DNA from: Aradus depressus
Taxonomy: Eukaryota; Arthropoda; Insecta; Hemiptera; Aradidae
Assembly (NCBI GenBank): GCA_963662175.1
Contig: OY759216.1
Coordinates: forward strand, 36,349,087 to 36,413,086
Direction: 5' to 3'
DNA: 64,000 nucleotides
The notes below the pieces were generated by a model that had not been told where the DNA came from, did not search any database, and saw only the letters and a list, made by a program, of their open reading frames with translations. Made by a program: the position numbers and the translations under genes. How positions within the stretch are numbered: position 1 is the first letter of the stretch; every line of letters begins with the position of its first letter. Positions 31,862 through 42,868 of this stretch are shown in pieces.

Positions 31862-32305
31862 TTACTTCCCCACCTACACGATGTATTGGGAAGTTATTTA
31901 ATTAATCAGGAATTCGATGATGTTTTCAACATAATTTCTTGTCTTTCGACCTCTTAATTCCATAAATGAAATCAAAATTTCTTGTCTGTGCATGTGTTTG
32001 GTTATTTTGGGTCCTAAGAATAATAACATAAGAAATAAAAAAAAAAAATGTGCGGCATTTAACAGAAGAATGTGACGCTCTGATATTCCAACGAGATGCT
32101 GCAGATAAACCTGCAAACCTCTTTAGAAATCTTCTACGATTCTTGAGAGACGCAAATATGTCCAATGTATTCTGAAATATGTTATAAGACTCATGCATTT
32201 TATCATTGATTTTCAGCCAAATCTGTAATTTGGCCTCAAAGGAAGAGCGAAAATTTAATTGGTTAAATTTGTGTTGGGGAAGTACATTGTCGGTGATTCA
32301 AGGAC
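31862..32305 (+). repeat. Family B copy with foreign middle
   Basis: TTACTTCCCCACCTACACGA and the right end TGTTGGGGAAGTACATTGTC, GGTGATTC are present. The middle 32045-32200 does not match other B copies, so it may be an insertion or replacement. Confidence 0.7.
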
Positions 32306-33089
32306 GTTTATTTTTCGAGAAAGGATTAGTACTTTTTAGGCTTCTCTGAGATGTTCTCGGTAAATCTTTCAGTTGTTTTTTCTCAACGATAATTTTGGAT
32401 TGATTTTACTTTTTATTCTTCTCATTCGAAAAAAAAAAAAAAAGCACAAACATTTTTTTAAATACCGTTGAATCACCACTTTTCCAACTAGTTAATTATT
32501 TATAGTTTCTAAATGCTATCTTCAAAGCAACTCATTTCGTATATTTTTAACGAGTTTCCGAGCTTGCTTGAACTTAAATTTCTATGCATATTCAATATTG
32601 ATTTTTACCCGATATAGAGAGGAAGTTGTGTAAAATTATATACATAATTTTCTTTTTATGATGTAAAACTGGAAAACTTAAGCCATTGGCATTTAACGAA
32701 ATATTGTTAATACTTATTAGTTATTTTAGATTTTGGTTAAATAGTAGATTTTTACTTCCTTAACATTACGAAGTATTAGGCAAGTTGTATAATAGGTCAA
32801 GTTGGTTTTAAATTTTTTAGAAAGCATGAAAACTGCTATAAAAATTTACATCAAAAAATGGAAGAAATTTGTTCTTGCAATTTCTGAAAATAGTACTAGC
32901 TAGTATGTCAGGAGAAGTACCAAATCATGGTTGTACCATTTCAGGCTCATCATTACCTCATTGCGTACCAACGAGGTACAGGTACTTTCACAAACTTCCT
33001 CACATTTTCCCAGGTATGATCCTTAAAATTAAGGTCTATATATGAGGACATAAATACATCACAGCTCAGCAGTAGTTGCAACGTCCTAA
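32306..33089. other. AT-rich DNA with a weak B-like start
   Basis: 32755-32800 (TACTTCCTTAACATTACGAA, GTATTAGGCAAGTTGTATAA) resembles a decayed family B left end. Otherwise nothing recognised. Confidence 0.35.
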
Positions 33090-33395
33090 CTTCAGCGACC
33101 ATCACTGTTGTCACTTCTTCACTATCCAGTCTTGGACAATGTCCCTGCAACGCTCTGGTCCGTTCTGTGCACGTAGCTCGCCCTCCAGGACGAGGCGCAA
33201 GGGGTCATCTATATCTGCTCTCAGGGGCAAATTGCGTCTACAGTAGTACAAGGCGACAGCCCCGTCCAAGACCAAGTCTATGGGCGGAGCTCCCGCCAGC
33301 ACCTATAGCGCTGCCCTGGAGACAGTACGATAGGCCCCTGTGACTATCAGGAGGGCGGCTCATTGGGTCTGTAGCAGTCTCGTTCTCTAACTAAA
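33090..33395 (-). pseudogene. I/R1-like LINE fragment after the RT domain
   Basis: The reverse translation reads LLIVTGAYRTVSRAAL, stop, VLAGAPPIDLVLDGAVALYY, then LRLVLEGELRAQNGPER and QDWIVKK. This is the conserved stretch after the reverse transcriptase of I/R1-type elements (AYRTVS..AL.VLAG.PPIDL..E). One in-frame stop and missing flanks show it is dead. Confidence 0.8.
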
Positions 33396-33698
33396 TTTAC
33401 CTGCCTAAATTACGGTAGGTCGAACATTGGTTATATTCAACCTTGGATATTCAAGGAGATAATGATGCTTGGAGTCCAATTATCGTTAATATTTTATGTT
33501 CAGTGAAATAAATGTAAATACCTATTAACTTTATCTTATGTGTTATATTGTTTTTGTTTAATGAACCAAGAATATTGGCAAAAACAAAGAAACCTTCTAT
33601 TAAAAGCTTTGTTATACAAACTTTTTTCTGACATTCATTTTTCTCAAAAAGTCTATTAATTGATGAAATAATATCGGTTATAAATAAAAATACTGTTT
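33396..33698. other. Unassigned sequence
   Basis: No supported gene; a 105-codon reverse frame here has no family features. Confidence 0.35.
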
Positions 33699-33699
33699 T

Positions 33700-33814
33700 G
33701 AAGGCACCGATAGCGCAGAGTGTGTTTGCTGTACTATGCTCAAGATCGTGGGTTCGAAACTTGGCCAATTAGTTTTTAATATGTGAGGTAAGGAAACGTT
33801 GAGCTCGCCGGATT
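33700..33814 (+). mobile_element. SINE-A head, strongly decayed
   Basis: GGCACCGATAGCGCAGAGTG, GCTCAAGATCGTGGGTTCGA and AACGTTGAGCTCGCC. The rest is missing and a family B copy follows. Confidence 0.75.
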
Positions 33815-34095
33815 TTCAACCAAAATGGTGGGAAGGATTAACGACAGCAGGTGGGTGGGGGGGGGGGGGGGGGGGGGCTTAACACAAAAGCTTTAATAAC
33901 TACCAAAGTACTGACATATCGACACAAACTTTTATATGTGTATCCAAAACCCCATAAGGACGGCTCCATAAAGAGAAGGGAGGTTGTACTCAAAAAATCT
34001 AACTTGTCTACGTAATGACATATCGACATACAATTTTATATGCGGATTCTGAAGTCCCTGAGTAAGATATCTATCGATTTTCAACCAAATCGATT
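33815..34095 (+). repeat. Family B fragment with poly-G
   Basis: ATTTTCAACCAAAATGGTGG leads into a 21-base G run (33857-33877), then CTTAACACAAAAGCTTTAAT and two modules (TATCGACACAAACTTTTATA, TATCGACATACAATTTTATA). Confidence 0.75.
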
Positions 34096-34350
34096 ATATG
34101 GGATAGCTTCTCAGCCTACTGAGCTTAAGATCGTGTGTTCGAATCCCGGCCTAGTGTAAGCAGTCCTTAGGATGGAACGTTAAGCTATGATCCCGAGCCT
34201 GGGCGTGTTCAGGCACTGGTTAATGACCTCATACCCTCAGTAACTAAACATGGATAGGTAACATGCAGGACTCCCACAGTGGAGCACCTGAAGATATTAT
34301 GACCACTTAATTAAATCCCGGGCATGGTCACAAAAACAAAACAAACAACG
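34096..34350 (+). mobile_element. SINE-A, decayed, joined to family B
   Basis: GATAGCTTCTCAGCCTACTG, AAGATCGTGTGTTCGAATCC, GGATGGAACGTTAAGC, ATCCCGAGCCTGGGCG and ATCCCGGGCATGGTCACAAA. The tail is AAACAAA-like. Confidence 0.85.
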
Positions 34351-34784
34351 TCCTTGCTTTCTGACCCCAAGAGACGTTTACAATATCGGGACTAAAAACG
34401 TCTTGCTTAAATTCCTGCCTATTACCCATGGATGTATATAAATGGACAATGAACCCGTAGGCAGCACGTCATAATAACCATAACCAATAAAATTTGTTTT
34501 TGAAATACATGAACACACATTAAAAATAGCTTAGCAGAAAAACACTCATAATTTTTTTTTTGTCTCTTTTGTTTCTTTTTCCTCCATGGATCCCACGAAT
34601 GTTAAAATAATGGACGTTGTAATGGACTACGGAAGATTTCACAATCACAGAGAATGTTGTCTATGGTGAATGTGACGACATTATTTCAATGTTAACCTAT
34701 AACGGGCATATCAACTGCTCATCATAACTTCTGTTATTCTTACGCTCATCAGACTGATGAATCGGTTCATGGGTTTTCTGGCCA
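34351..34784. other. Unassigned sequence
   Basis: No supported gene or repeat. Confidence 0.35.
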
Positions 34785-35135
34785 CTTGTTTCCAAAAATG
34801 AAAAAAAAAAATGTCTGTCTGTGAACACAACTCCTGATAGATTGAATGTATCGACAGGACATTTTTATATGTATATCCAGAACCTTCCAAGAACGACACT
34901 TATTTATTTTCAGAGGAATCAACAGAAGGTGAGGGGGGATCAGAGGGAGGCTCAACGCGAAAACCCCAATAACTGCCGATATAAAGAATATATCGACACA
35001 AATTTAATATGATGATTCAGAAGATACAATGTAATTCAAATATTCAGTTTTAGCCCATAACGGTCGATTGGCTTTGAAGAGAGAGCGGAAACTTAATAAA
35101 TTAATTCGTGCAGGGAAGTACCATCACCGTCGACT
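34785..35135 (+). repeat. Family B copy, left end decayed
   Basis: TTGTTTCCAAAAATGAAAAA, TCTGTCTGTGAACACAACTC, GATTGAATGTATCGACAGGA, CCCCAATAACTGCCGATATA and AATTCGTGCAGGGAAGTACC. Confidence 0.8.
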
Positions 35136-35535
35136 TTTTCTCTTATCAAAATGTCTTCAGATGATCGGGTAAGTATTTTATAAAAAGGAGGAGATGGGTC
35201 TCCAGGTGAGTTTGTGGACTTTTGTAGTGGCATTGAACCTCCTCGGCAGTGGGCTCGGCAGTGCGAAATGAGCCAGTGGGCATAGCTGCTTACGTATTAG
35301 TAATTGTGTCCAACCAGTTGAAATAATAACATATATCAAAGTTCTTTGTTGCCATCCATGTGAAACTAATCAGCGGGGAATCAGTGGCCAGCAGTAACGG
35401 GCATCCTAGCCTTAACCAACAGACCTTTGTTCCCAAACTTAACACAGGGTATGTCAGAAAACCATTTGGATGGGGCTCAAATCAGAAGTAGTGAAGCATC
35501 CGGGGATAAACTGGGCTCTTATTACTTTTCTCTTA
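35136..35535. other. Less AT-rich unassigned sequence
   Basis: No recognised protein or repeat. A 116-codon frame (35427..35777) runs across this region, a SINE-A piece and a LINE piece, so it is a chance frame. Confidence 0.4.
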
Positions 35536-35539
35536 TTCC

Positions 35540-35625
35540 TAACGTGCAGGCTCATGGCCATTGCTTAACGTTCCATCCGAAGGACGACGTGCTCAAGTTT
35601 TTTCACCTCCCAGATAAAAAACCTG
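35540..35625 (-). mobile_element. SINE-A central fragment
   Basis: GCAGGCTCATGGCCATTGCT, TAACGTTCCATCCGAAGGAC, GACGTGCTCAAG and TTTTTTCACCTCCCAGATAA form a reverse central block of the 'CTTGAGCACGTC' subgroup. Confidence 0.85.
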
Positions 35626-35639
35626 CCTTTGCACCCAAG

Positions 35640-35720
35640 GGGCCTAACCATCTAATGCTCTTTCTTATCCCATCCCTGGAAGCGCTGGGCTTCCACCTTA
35701 CCTTGTTAATACTGTCGGAT
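35640..35720 (-). mobile_element. LINE 3' piece matching 10.6 kb
   Basis: CTGGAAGCGCTGGGCTTCCA, CCTTACCTTGTTA reads in reverse as TAACAAGGTAAGGTGGAAGC, matching the sequence after the LINE fragment at 10.56-10.60 kb. Confidence 0.6.
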
Positions 35721-36075
35721 CCAGGATGTTCATCAGAGGGAGGTCAAATTTTGTTGATTCAAGATTTGGAAGGATGAAGGACAAGAGGGCTAATATTTTG
35801 GCTGGTTTGGTTTAATCAATTAATTAATAATCAAGACTGAAATATTATTATAATAGTAACAGGTTGAGTTAATAAACAAATTACGACATTAAAGTCTGTT
35901 CGCAAGAGGTCCTTCACGCAGCACTAGGATGTTTTTCCCAATTGAACGTCCATATTTCTTTATCTTTAACGAAACTCACTTATGAGCCTTTGCGCTAGGA
36001 GTGGGGGGAGGGGGGGGGTGGGGGAGAGTTCTGCTTTTAGACTTCATGAAGCCAGCCCAGCCTTTCAGTTTCCCT
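35721..36075. other. Unassigned, with G-rich tract
   Basis: 36002-36026 is G-rich (GGGGGGAGGGGGGGGGTGGG). It lies between two LINE pieces that adjoin in the 10-kb copy, so it may be an insertion. Confidence 0.4.
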
Positions 36076-36435
36076 AATGAATCTTAGAATGCTCCCGTGG
36101 TCCAATCTTCTAAAGTTCTCCTCTATGGATCAAATCTTTACCAAAAATGTGGAATCACGTCCGAGCATATGCCGAAGAAGTGAGGCGCCGTCTGTCACAA
36201 ATGGGACTGTCCTTGACTTCTTCAGTGTCTGTCTATTGAACGGACCGCGTCCTGTGAGAATTCCTGTTAGTTACCGAAGCTCGCTCCTTTTGTGGTTCAG
36301 GATCCCATCCCTCAACACCCTGGAATCCTCGCACGCTACCGGCATCCTTCAATCTATACATAGCAAGTTCTTCACTTCATCCATCTTGGTTGATCGTCTA
36401 CACCGGACGGACTGGAACCAGCTCTAGCGCTCTCC
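36076..36435 (-). pseudogene. Non-LTR retrotransposon C-terminal fragment
   Basis: On the reverse strand it shares ATCCTGAACCACAAAAGGAG, GCGAGCTTCGGTAACTAACA and CACAGGACGCGGTC with the 10.3-kb fragment, then GTCCCATTTGTGACAGACGG and GGCATATGCTCGGACGTGAT. It is the same terminal RNase H/knuckle region, with deletions. The + strand 116-codon frame over it is antisense and not real. Confidence 0.7.
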
Positions 36436-36839
36436 GGGGAGTGTAGCTTCCCCCAGATCTGAGGAAGTGGCCCATTTCAACTTGTCTATCTCCGCTGATG
36501 ATCTCTGAGATTTAGACATCTATTGATCTCCCTTCAGAACTGACTCACTGGGGGTCCTCTAAACGCTCCAGTTATGGCTCAGAAGAAATCCAGGCCTAAG
36601 AAAGTTCCCTTTCATACTCTAGATACCCATGTTTATCCCCGCATATCAGGCCGAGATCTATATCACCCTCCCCATGAAATGTTATTTTTACTTTCTGTTT
36701 GTTACAATTTCATTGAAGTCAGCCATTAAGTGTACATTCTCTTCGTTATAACTTAAGAAATTAGGGATCCTGGATCCATCAGCACTTATCTAAAAACCGC
36801 AAGGAGCTGGATTCAAATCCCACAAATCCCAATGTCTTT
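36436..36839. other. Unassigned sequence
   Basis: Mixed composition; possibly more of the LINE on the reverse strand, but I see no diagnostic motif. Confidence 0.35.
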
Positions 36840-36850
36840 CAAATTATTTA

Positions 36851-37015
36851 GGTTAGGTTAGGTTTTATGACTCATGCCCGGGCTTTAACTACGAGGTCAT
36901 ATCGCCTACTACCAGAGCGCTCTTTCGTCACTCTGGTGGACATGAGCCCGACTCTACTGTGGGAGTCCTAAATTTTGCCTACCCTAAATTTTTATTCATC
37001 TAGGGTAGGGGTCTA
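36851..37015 (-). mobile_element. SINE-A, 5'-truncated with 11-bp TSD
   Basis: Reverse copy from tail GGTTAGGTTAGG to CATCTAGGGTAGGGGTC. CAAATTATTTA (36840-36850) is repeated exactly at 37016-37026, so the copy was already truncated on insertion, as expected for LINE-driven copying. Confidence 0.95.
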
Positions 37016-37026
37016 CAAATTATTTA

Positions 37027-37524
37027 ATTTGATGTAAGTCCTGTGAAATCTGAGTTTCCTCGTTCGAAAATTTCTTAGAAAATATAAATAGTCGGTCTGA
37101 GATTATGGGGTGAGACCCTCTTGTCCTTTGGAAGGCCGCAATGTCGCTCGTAAGTTCGAGAAGGGGGTCCTTCTGATAGGGTCAATGTAAATTACCACAA
37201 ATGTTCGATTCTTAATACGGAAAGAATTGAAAGGATTCGAAGGGTTGTACTTCTCCAGGAAGGGGCAGGAAAGATGAGAAATGTATTTTCGTGAGTTGGT
37301 TGGAGACTTTCTTCACGGTTTCTATGGGCAGCCTCATGGCACCCAATAGACTCCTTAAAAAAGACTTCTGCTCATGAAAGAGCATGACTCATTGCACTCT
37401 TTTGACTTAAGAGATGAACTTTAACAAAAGCCAGAGGTTCTTCTGTTGTCTGTTAATGATTTCTTTTCATCTTCTTTATGGCCAATGGCGGCATAATATC
37501 TACGCATAATTTCTCTGTGGCATA
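37027..37524. other. Unassigned sequence
   Basis: No supported gene or repeat. Confidence 0.35.
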
Positions 37525-38090
37525 AATTTTACTTCCACAGTTATATGAAGTGTAAGAATTGGTCAGTAATTAGATGCGGAGTTTTCACATAAATTTCATA
37601 TTTTTTGATAACCTGATGTCCTGTTTGTGTGTGAACAAGATAACTCCTGTCCCGATAGAATGCATTTATCGACACGAAATTGTATATGTGCATCCAGAAC
37701 GCCATAAAAACGACACCTATTGATTTGCAGCCAACTTGGCCAATGGGAAGGGGGGATTAGGGAGGGGCTTAACCCAAAAACTCGAATAACAACCGAATAA
37801 ATGAATGTATCGACATGAAATTTTATACTTGACTTCAAATCCTCATAACAACTACACCTATCAATTTGCAGCGAAATTAGTGGAATAGAAAGTAGGGTCA
37901 GACGAGGGAGCCACAACTCAAACAGCCTAATAACTCCCGATCTATTTAACTAACAAAATTTAGTATAGGATTAAAAAATCCGTAGTATGTCAACTACTTT
38001 TTTAACATAAACAGTCTATTAATTTTGAGTTGATTTAGTTGATTAAATCGTGCTGGGATAGTATATTGACAGTGATTTTCTCTGTATCAT
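37525..38090 (+). repeat. Family B copy, near complete
   Basis: It runs from TTTTACTTCCACAGTTATAT to TCGTGCTGGGATAGTATATT and CAGTGATTTTC. It has three modules (TTATCGACACGAAATTGTAT, TGTATCGACATGAAATTTTA, a decayed third). The 106-codon reverse frame is a chance frame. Confidence 0.8.
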
Positions 38091-38428
38091 ACATTTTTCT
38101 TAATGTAATGCATGAAAATATCTCAAGCTACAATTGAAAAATAGTTTATTAATTGTTCTGCCCATCAACGATTTTCAGCGGAATCCATTTTATTTTACGT
38201 AAACAATATTATTCAACTGACAATCATTGCCACTAATTATAAATTACAAATGTTGCTTATTATGTCTTTTCGCTCCTTTTACAGAAATGCAACTGTGCAA
38301 TTTTTGTTGTCTCTGTTTTTCAAACAATATTTCCTTAGCAGTATTGGTCTTAGTTCTAGGAAAAAAACTATCTTACTTAATTATTATTGAATATAATTTG
38401 TTTTTGAGAAAAAATCTAATTTTTATTT
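38091..38428. other. Unassigned AT-rich sequence
   Basis: No supported gene; a 67-codon frame shows no family features. Confidence 0.35.
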
Positions 38429-38684
38429 GAAGGGGTGCCTCTAAAAACGTTCCTTGAGCCATATTGCAAATTTTACAGGAACCGGTGTTGGAGGTTCTTT
38501 TCCAGCTTTTAGCGAGCCGTCTCTTCTTTTATACTCCATCCCTGCATCCTTTAGACGTTTATTTTTTACTTGAAACCACTTGAAATTGTGGCACATGATT
38601 GACTAGTGCACAAGTAACGTTTCTATGCTAAAAAAGCACATTCGAAAATTATGGCTCAAGGAACGTTTTTAGAGGCACCCCTTC
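38429..38684. mobile_element. 256-bp element with perfect 35-bp inverted ends
   Basis: GAAGGGGTGCCTCTAAAAAC plus GTTCCTTGAGCCATA (38429-38463) is exactly inverted at 38650-38684. A target duplication is not clear. Size and ends suggest a non-autonomous DNA transposon. A short reverse frame fills much of it. Confidence 0.85.
38441..38596 (-). CDS. 51-codon frame inside inverted-repeat element
   Basis: The frame starts at the ATG at 38596 and stops inside the left inverted repeat. The peptide begins MCHNFKWFQVKNKR, continues RLKDAGMEYKRRDGSLK (basic, domain-like) and ends PVKFAIWLKERF. The composition is protein-like, unlike most frames here: few low-complexity runs, a W..V..KRLKDAG pattern and a basic RRDGSLK turn. 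I do not recognise it. It could be a remnant of a transposase DNA-binding region, or an exon of a captured gene; it could also be chance. Confidence 0.35.
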   Translation of the reverse strand: MCHNFKWFQVKNKRLKDAGMEYKRRDGSLKAGKEPPTPVPVKFAIWLKERF

Positions 38685-38807
38685 ATTTTTCTAATTATGT
38701 ATATATGTATATACTAATGTATAAAGAGAGAATGTTGTAGTAATGAAGTAATCTCAAAAACTACTTGAACGATTTGGATAATTCTCTCACTGTTAGTACA
38801 TACATAG

Positions 38808-39451
38808 TAGGGTGGTCGTAAAAAGTAAAAAGTTCGATTTTTCTAAGTCCCCATCCAAATTCTTGTGTAGTTTGACAAAAAAAAATTTTGTGAATTTTTT
38901 CAGATTTTTTTGAATGAATTAACCTGGCCCTGTGGGTGGTCAAAGTTTAACACGTGTTTTCAATGGGGTTTTTGAACATTTACATATATTTAAGTGTAGG
39001 TCTTAGTATTTTTAATATAAAAATCTAAAAATACATGGATTATGGGTTTTCTGGGTCGCTGAAAACGAATTTCATATTAAACAATTTTTTTTGACAGTCA
39101 CATTTCCCAAAAAACGTACAAAAATTGACGAAAATTTTTTTCGAATCGATGATTCATTTTGATGAATTATTAATTTTTTAATATGAAATTCGTTTTCAGC
39201 GACCCCGAAAACCCATAATCCATGTATTTTTAGATTTTTATATTAAAAATACTGAGACCTACACTTAAAAATATGTAAATGTTCAAAAACCCCATTGAAA
39301 ACACGTGTTAAACTTTGACCGCCCACAGGGCCAGGTTAATTCATTCAAAAAAATCTGAAAAAATTCACAAAATTTTTTTTCGTCAAACTACACAAGAATT
39401 TGGATGGGGACTTTGAAAAATCGAACTTTTTACTTTTTACGACCACCCTAA
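38808..39451. mobile_element. Foldback element D2, about 275-bp arms
   Basis: The left arm TAGGGTGGTCGTAAAAAGTA is inverted at the right end as TACTTTTTACGACCACCCTA. The arms are nearly identical over about 275 bp; the middle 39110-39175 is present once. TACATAG flanks both sides (38801-38807, 39452-39458). It is related to D1, but more diverged from it than its own two arms are from each other. No transposase is visible. Confidence 0.9.
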
Positions 39452-39458
39452 TACATAG

Positions 39459-40505
39459 TTTGTACATCTTTACGCCTTATCAAAAGGGAGCTGAGCAATG
39501 AAGCAAGTCGGAGAAGAAACGATTGTCCGGGCGCCATTTGTTGCATACGCTGCCTTGAAACGTTGAAGTATATATCAAAATGATACATGGAGGAAATGTT
39601 GGCAAAAAAAGGGCCGAGAAAAGGGCCTCTACAGGATGCCTGTTCCTTAAAGCCTGTTGCGATTCTGCCATCTGTATACCCCATTCTATAGTGGAGATTG
39701 TCAGGGGCTGTCATCGGGACTCGGTCCTGAGGACCGGATACTACACATACCCGTGACTTCGAGAACCGTGAATATAAGGCAATAGTCGATGATCTCGTGG
39801 TCACGGTCTAAGCTCATAATGACACAATGTTGAGCCAGTTTGTCGGCTCCTGACAGAAGGAAAGCAGGTTATGATATGACGGGCTGGGTCGATCTCAATC
39901 TGTGGTCGTCTCCACCCCGTCTTAGCCTCACCCTGATCTTAAGCCCTTAAATCCTACCCTGATCCCGAGCTCAACCTTCGGCGAGATAATAAAGTAATAA
40001 ATGTTATCAGAGAGCTTACAATTAAGGTCAGATTATGTAATAATGTAATTAATGAATGTATCTCATTAATGTAGCCAGAAACAGACGAATGGACAGACGT
40101 GAAACACTCCTTAATAGGGTTTGGTAGACAGTCTTCGACTTACGGAACCTTAAAAAAAAGGTACTCACTTATAATAATAACAATTGAACCTACATGACAA
40201 GGACTTTGCTAATCACGTTGACACTAAGAGTAGGCCCTGTCAGTTGATAATGTACCGCTTGTTACAACTCAAGTTCAACACAACCATGTTATTAGGCGTT
40301 TTTTTTATTATCAATGGATTTTTAGTTATTTTTGGATTCAGTATTGTTAATGCTATTAAATTTATTAAGACTTGTTTACTTCTCTTCGACCGCTTTATTA
40401 TGTGCTGTTATGTAATCGGTCTGAATGTGATGTTTTCACAAGAATCGTATATTTCCGACCCTTTGATTCGTGTGTGTCTGTTTACACCAGAAAAATTGGG
40501 GGGCT
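39459..40505. other. Unassigned, includes a 118-codon reverse frame
   Basis: The reverse frame 39448..39804 overlaps the end of D2 for a few bases. It has mixed residue use, with CVVSGPQDRVPMTAPDNL near its start, and matches no family I know. Its end in the D2 target site argues against a host gene. 39805-40505 has no supported feature. Confidence 0.4.
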
Positions 40506-40509
40506 TAAC

Positions 40510-41275
40510 ACAAAAAAAAAGTTGTGGTGAATCACCGGCTATGTACTTCCCCAGCACGAGTTGATCAACTACTTTTCCTTCTCCCTCCAAAGACAATCGA
40601 CCGTTTGGGCTAAAACTCAATATTTGAATTACACAGCGGTTTCTCTATCTTCATACTAAATTTTGTGTCGGTACATTCAGTATATCGGCAGTTATTAGGG
40701 TATTTGAGTCGAATCTCCTTCTCTGGTCCCTCCCTTTCCTTCGTCCGATTTCGCGGAAAATTAATAATTATGGAATAATGAATTTGAATAAAAAATGGCC
40801 GTCTGGGCTGAAAAACTCAATATTTGACTTACACATTGACTTCTGAATCCTCTTACTTAATTTTGTATCTATATATTCATTACATCGGCAGTTATTGGGA
40901 TTTTTTAATTGAGCCCCCTCTGATCTCCCTCCTCTTTGGCTGGTTCCGCTGGAAATTGTGGTGTCATTCATAAATTTATCTATGGAATTTCATGTCAATA
41001 AAGTCATTACAATGGCAGCTGTTTAAGTTTTTTTGATGTCTCCTGATTGATCCCTCTTTCCCTTTGGCCGAATTTGGCTGAAAATTAATGTATATTCAAA
41101 ATCCATATAATTTTCAGTTGAAGCAGCTAATAGCGACGGGGAGGACCAGAAGAGGGGGTAGGTAAGACGTCTATTGATATTTAAAACAAATAGGTAGATC
41201 GTTTTCAGAGGGAGAGCGGAAACTTACTTGATTAATTTGGGCTTAGGAAGTTCATTGCCAGTGCTTCACTTTTTT
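40510..41275. repeat. Family B copy, reverse then forward
   Basis: It starts GTGAATCACCGGCTATGTAC, TTCCCCAGCACGAG and runs reversed through several modules (TTTTGTGTCGGTACATTCAG, TTACATCGGCAGTTATTGGG). It turns near 41110 and ends forward with TTGGGCTTAGGAAGTTCATT, GCCAGTGCTTCAC. Both outer edges are therefore the 'right' terminus: a foldback form. Confidence 0.75.
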
Positions 41276-41639
41276 TTTTGTTCTTTAAATGGAAAAGTAA
41301 CAAAAACGAACGGCCCACGCAACCGATGGATGGAGTGTTGTTATAAAGTTCTTGACAAATAGTTTGTCTCTTGTTTCCCCCTCCCTCCATGGTTTCTGGT
41401 AGGTTTCCTAAAGTTCCGACAAATGGCTCTGTACTGATACTACTAACCATTAAGACAATCTTCTCCCCCCTTCGCCACCTCATCCCTACTAATGTATGCT
41501 TTTCGTTTGTATTTTTGCCTTTCTCAGCTTCTGTGGACATTACCTATGCGCTTTCTTAACTTCTTCTGTTTTAAACAGCCATGAGAAATAGGCAAAAATA
41601 TAAATTTAAAATAAATTTAGAAACAATAAACAAAAAAAT
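41276..41639. other. Unassigned sequence
   Basis: Two antiparallel open frames (41232..41540 and 41371..41559) overlap; neither resembles a known protein. Confidence 0.35.
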
Positions 41640-42420
41640 GTTGTCGGTGAATCACCAATAAACTTTTCTCTCGCGCTTCAAAACCAGTCGACCGTTTGCG
41701 CTAATATTCAACAGTTGACTGATATAGGGCCTCCTAAATCCTCATACTACATTTTGTTCCCCCTCCACTGACTCGCTTCCTTCCCTTCAGTCAATATCGC
41801 TGAAATTCGACAGGTTATGTCCTCATTGGGTTTTGAGTTTACATATGAAATACTGTGTTTAAACATACACAATAGCAGTTACTATAGCTCTTGTGTTAAA
41901 CCTCCCCCTTTTCTCTTTGGTCGATTAGACTGATGATCGCTAAGTGTCGTTCTTATGGTATTCTGGATTCACTTATAAAATAGATAAATCGCTAGACATA
42001 AATTCATAGTAGATAAATGTATTCTATTGGGTAAGTTACCTTACAAAAACAGACAAAATATTTATTTTTTTCATTTTTGGAAACAGGAGGTCGGAAAACA
42101 TGAAATTCCGGTGAAAACAGGTGATACAGATATAAAATTTCGTGTCGATACATTCATTCTATCGGGAATTATCATGTTCACAGGATAGACACAGCTTTTT
42201 GGAGGGAGAGCAAAAACTTTAATTGAACAATTCGTGCTGGGGAACAACAATTTATTCAAATTTTGGAATTGGTAAACATGAAATTACGCTAAAAACTCGA
42301 GATCGAATTTTGAACTGTTTACTTCCTTGGGGAAGTAAGACATATGAAATTCTTGGTTTGGACTCAATATATAATTTCATACCGATTACATAACTGGCTA
42401 GAGAAGTACATAAAATATAT
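41640..42420. repeat. Family B copies, mainly reverse
   Basis: TTGTCGGTGAATCACCAATA starts a reverse copy; GGAGGTCGGAAAACATGAAA marks its left part. A short forward right end (GGAGGGAGAGCAAAAACTTT ... GTGCTGGGGAA) and a reverse left end (TAACTGGCTAGAGAAGTAC) follow. Confidence 0.65.
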
Positions 42421-42866
42421 AATTGAGCTATTTTTCTTTATCGCTGTGACCTTGTTTTCATTCTCTTTAAATTTCAGTTTTTGTTTTTTTTACTATTTTA
42501 AACAAAAAAAGTAACTTATTTCGTTTTGTTCTGCTATTCGTCTGGTGACAGACTAACCATCCTTTTAATCTATTGAATCTGTCAAACGACGGATGTCTAT
42601 TGTTATTTGGCGGGCCCTGAAAGTTAATTTGGCGGGAAATTATCTACAACACATTGGTGTTTCCTCTGTTGATATGTTATGTAAGATATATATCGTAGGC
42701 TCATTTTTGCTTTCTGGGATCACTCGATATTGCTCGATGGTAACTTCTGTCTTATAGGTTCCATAGGGACGTTATGGCCCATGAAGATAAATCCTGTACC
42801 TACATACCCTCTGAGTTTGCGATAGTAAGTGGCGATGAACTGTAGCGCAGATATAATTCACTTTAG
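42421..42866. other. Unassigned sequence
   Basis: No supported gene or repeat. Confidence 0.35.
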
Positions 42867-42868
42867 TA

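Noticed and set aside
36077..36427. 116-codon forward open frame
   Set aside because: It is antisense to a LINE C-terminal fragment; the frame at 10149..10403 is the same antisense shadow in the sister copy.
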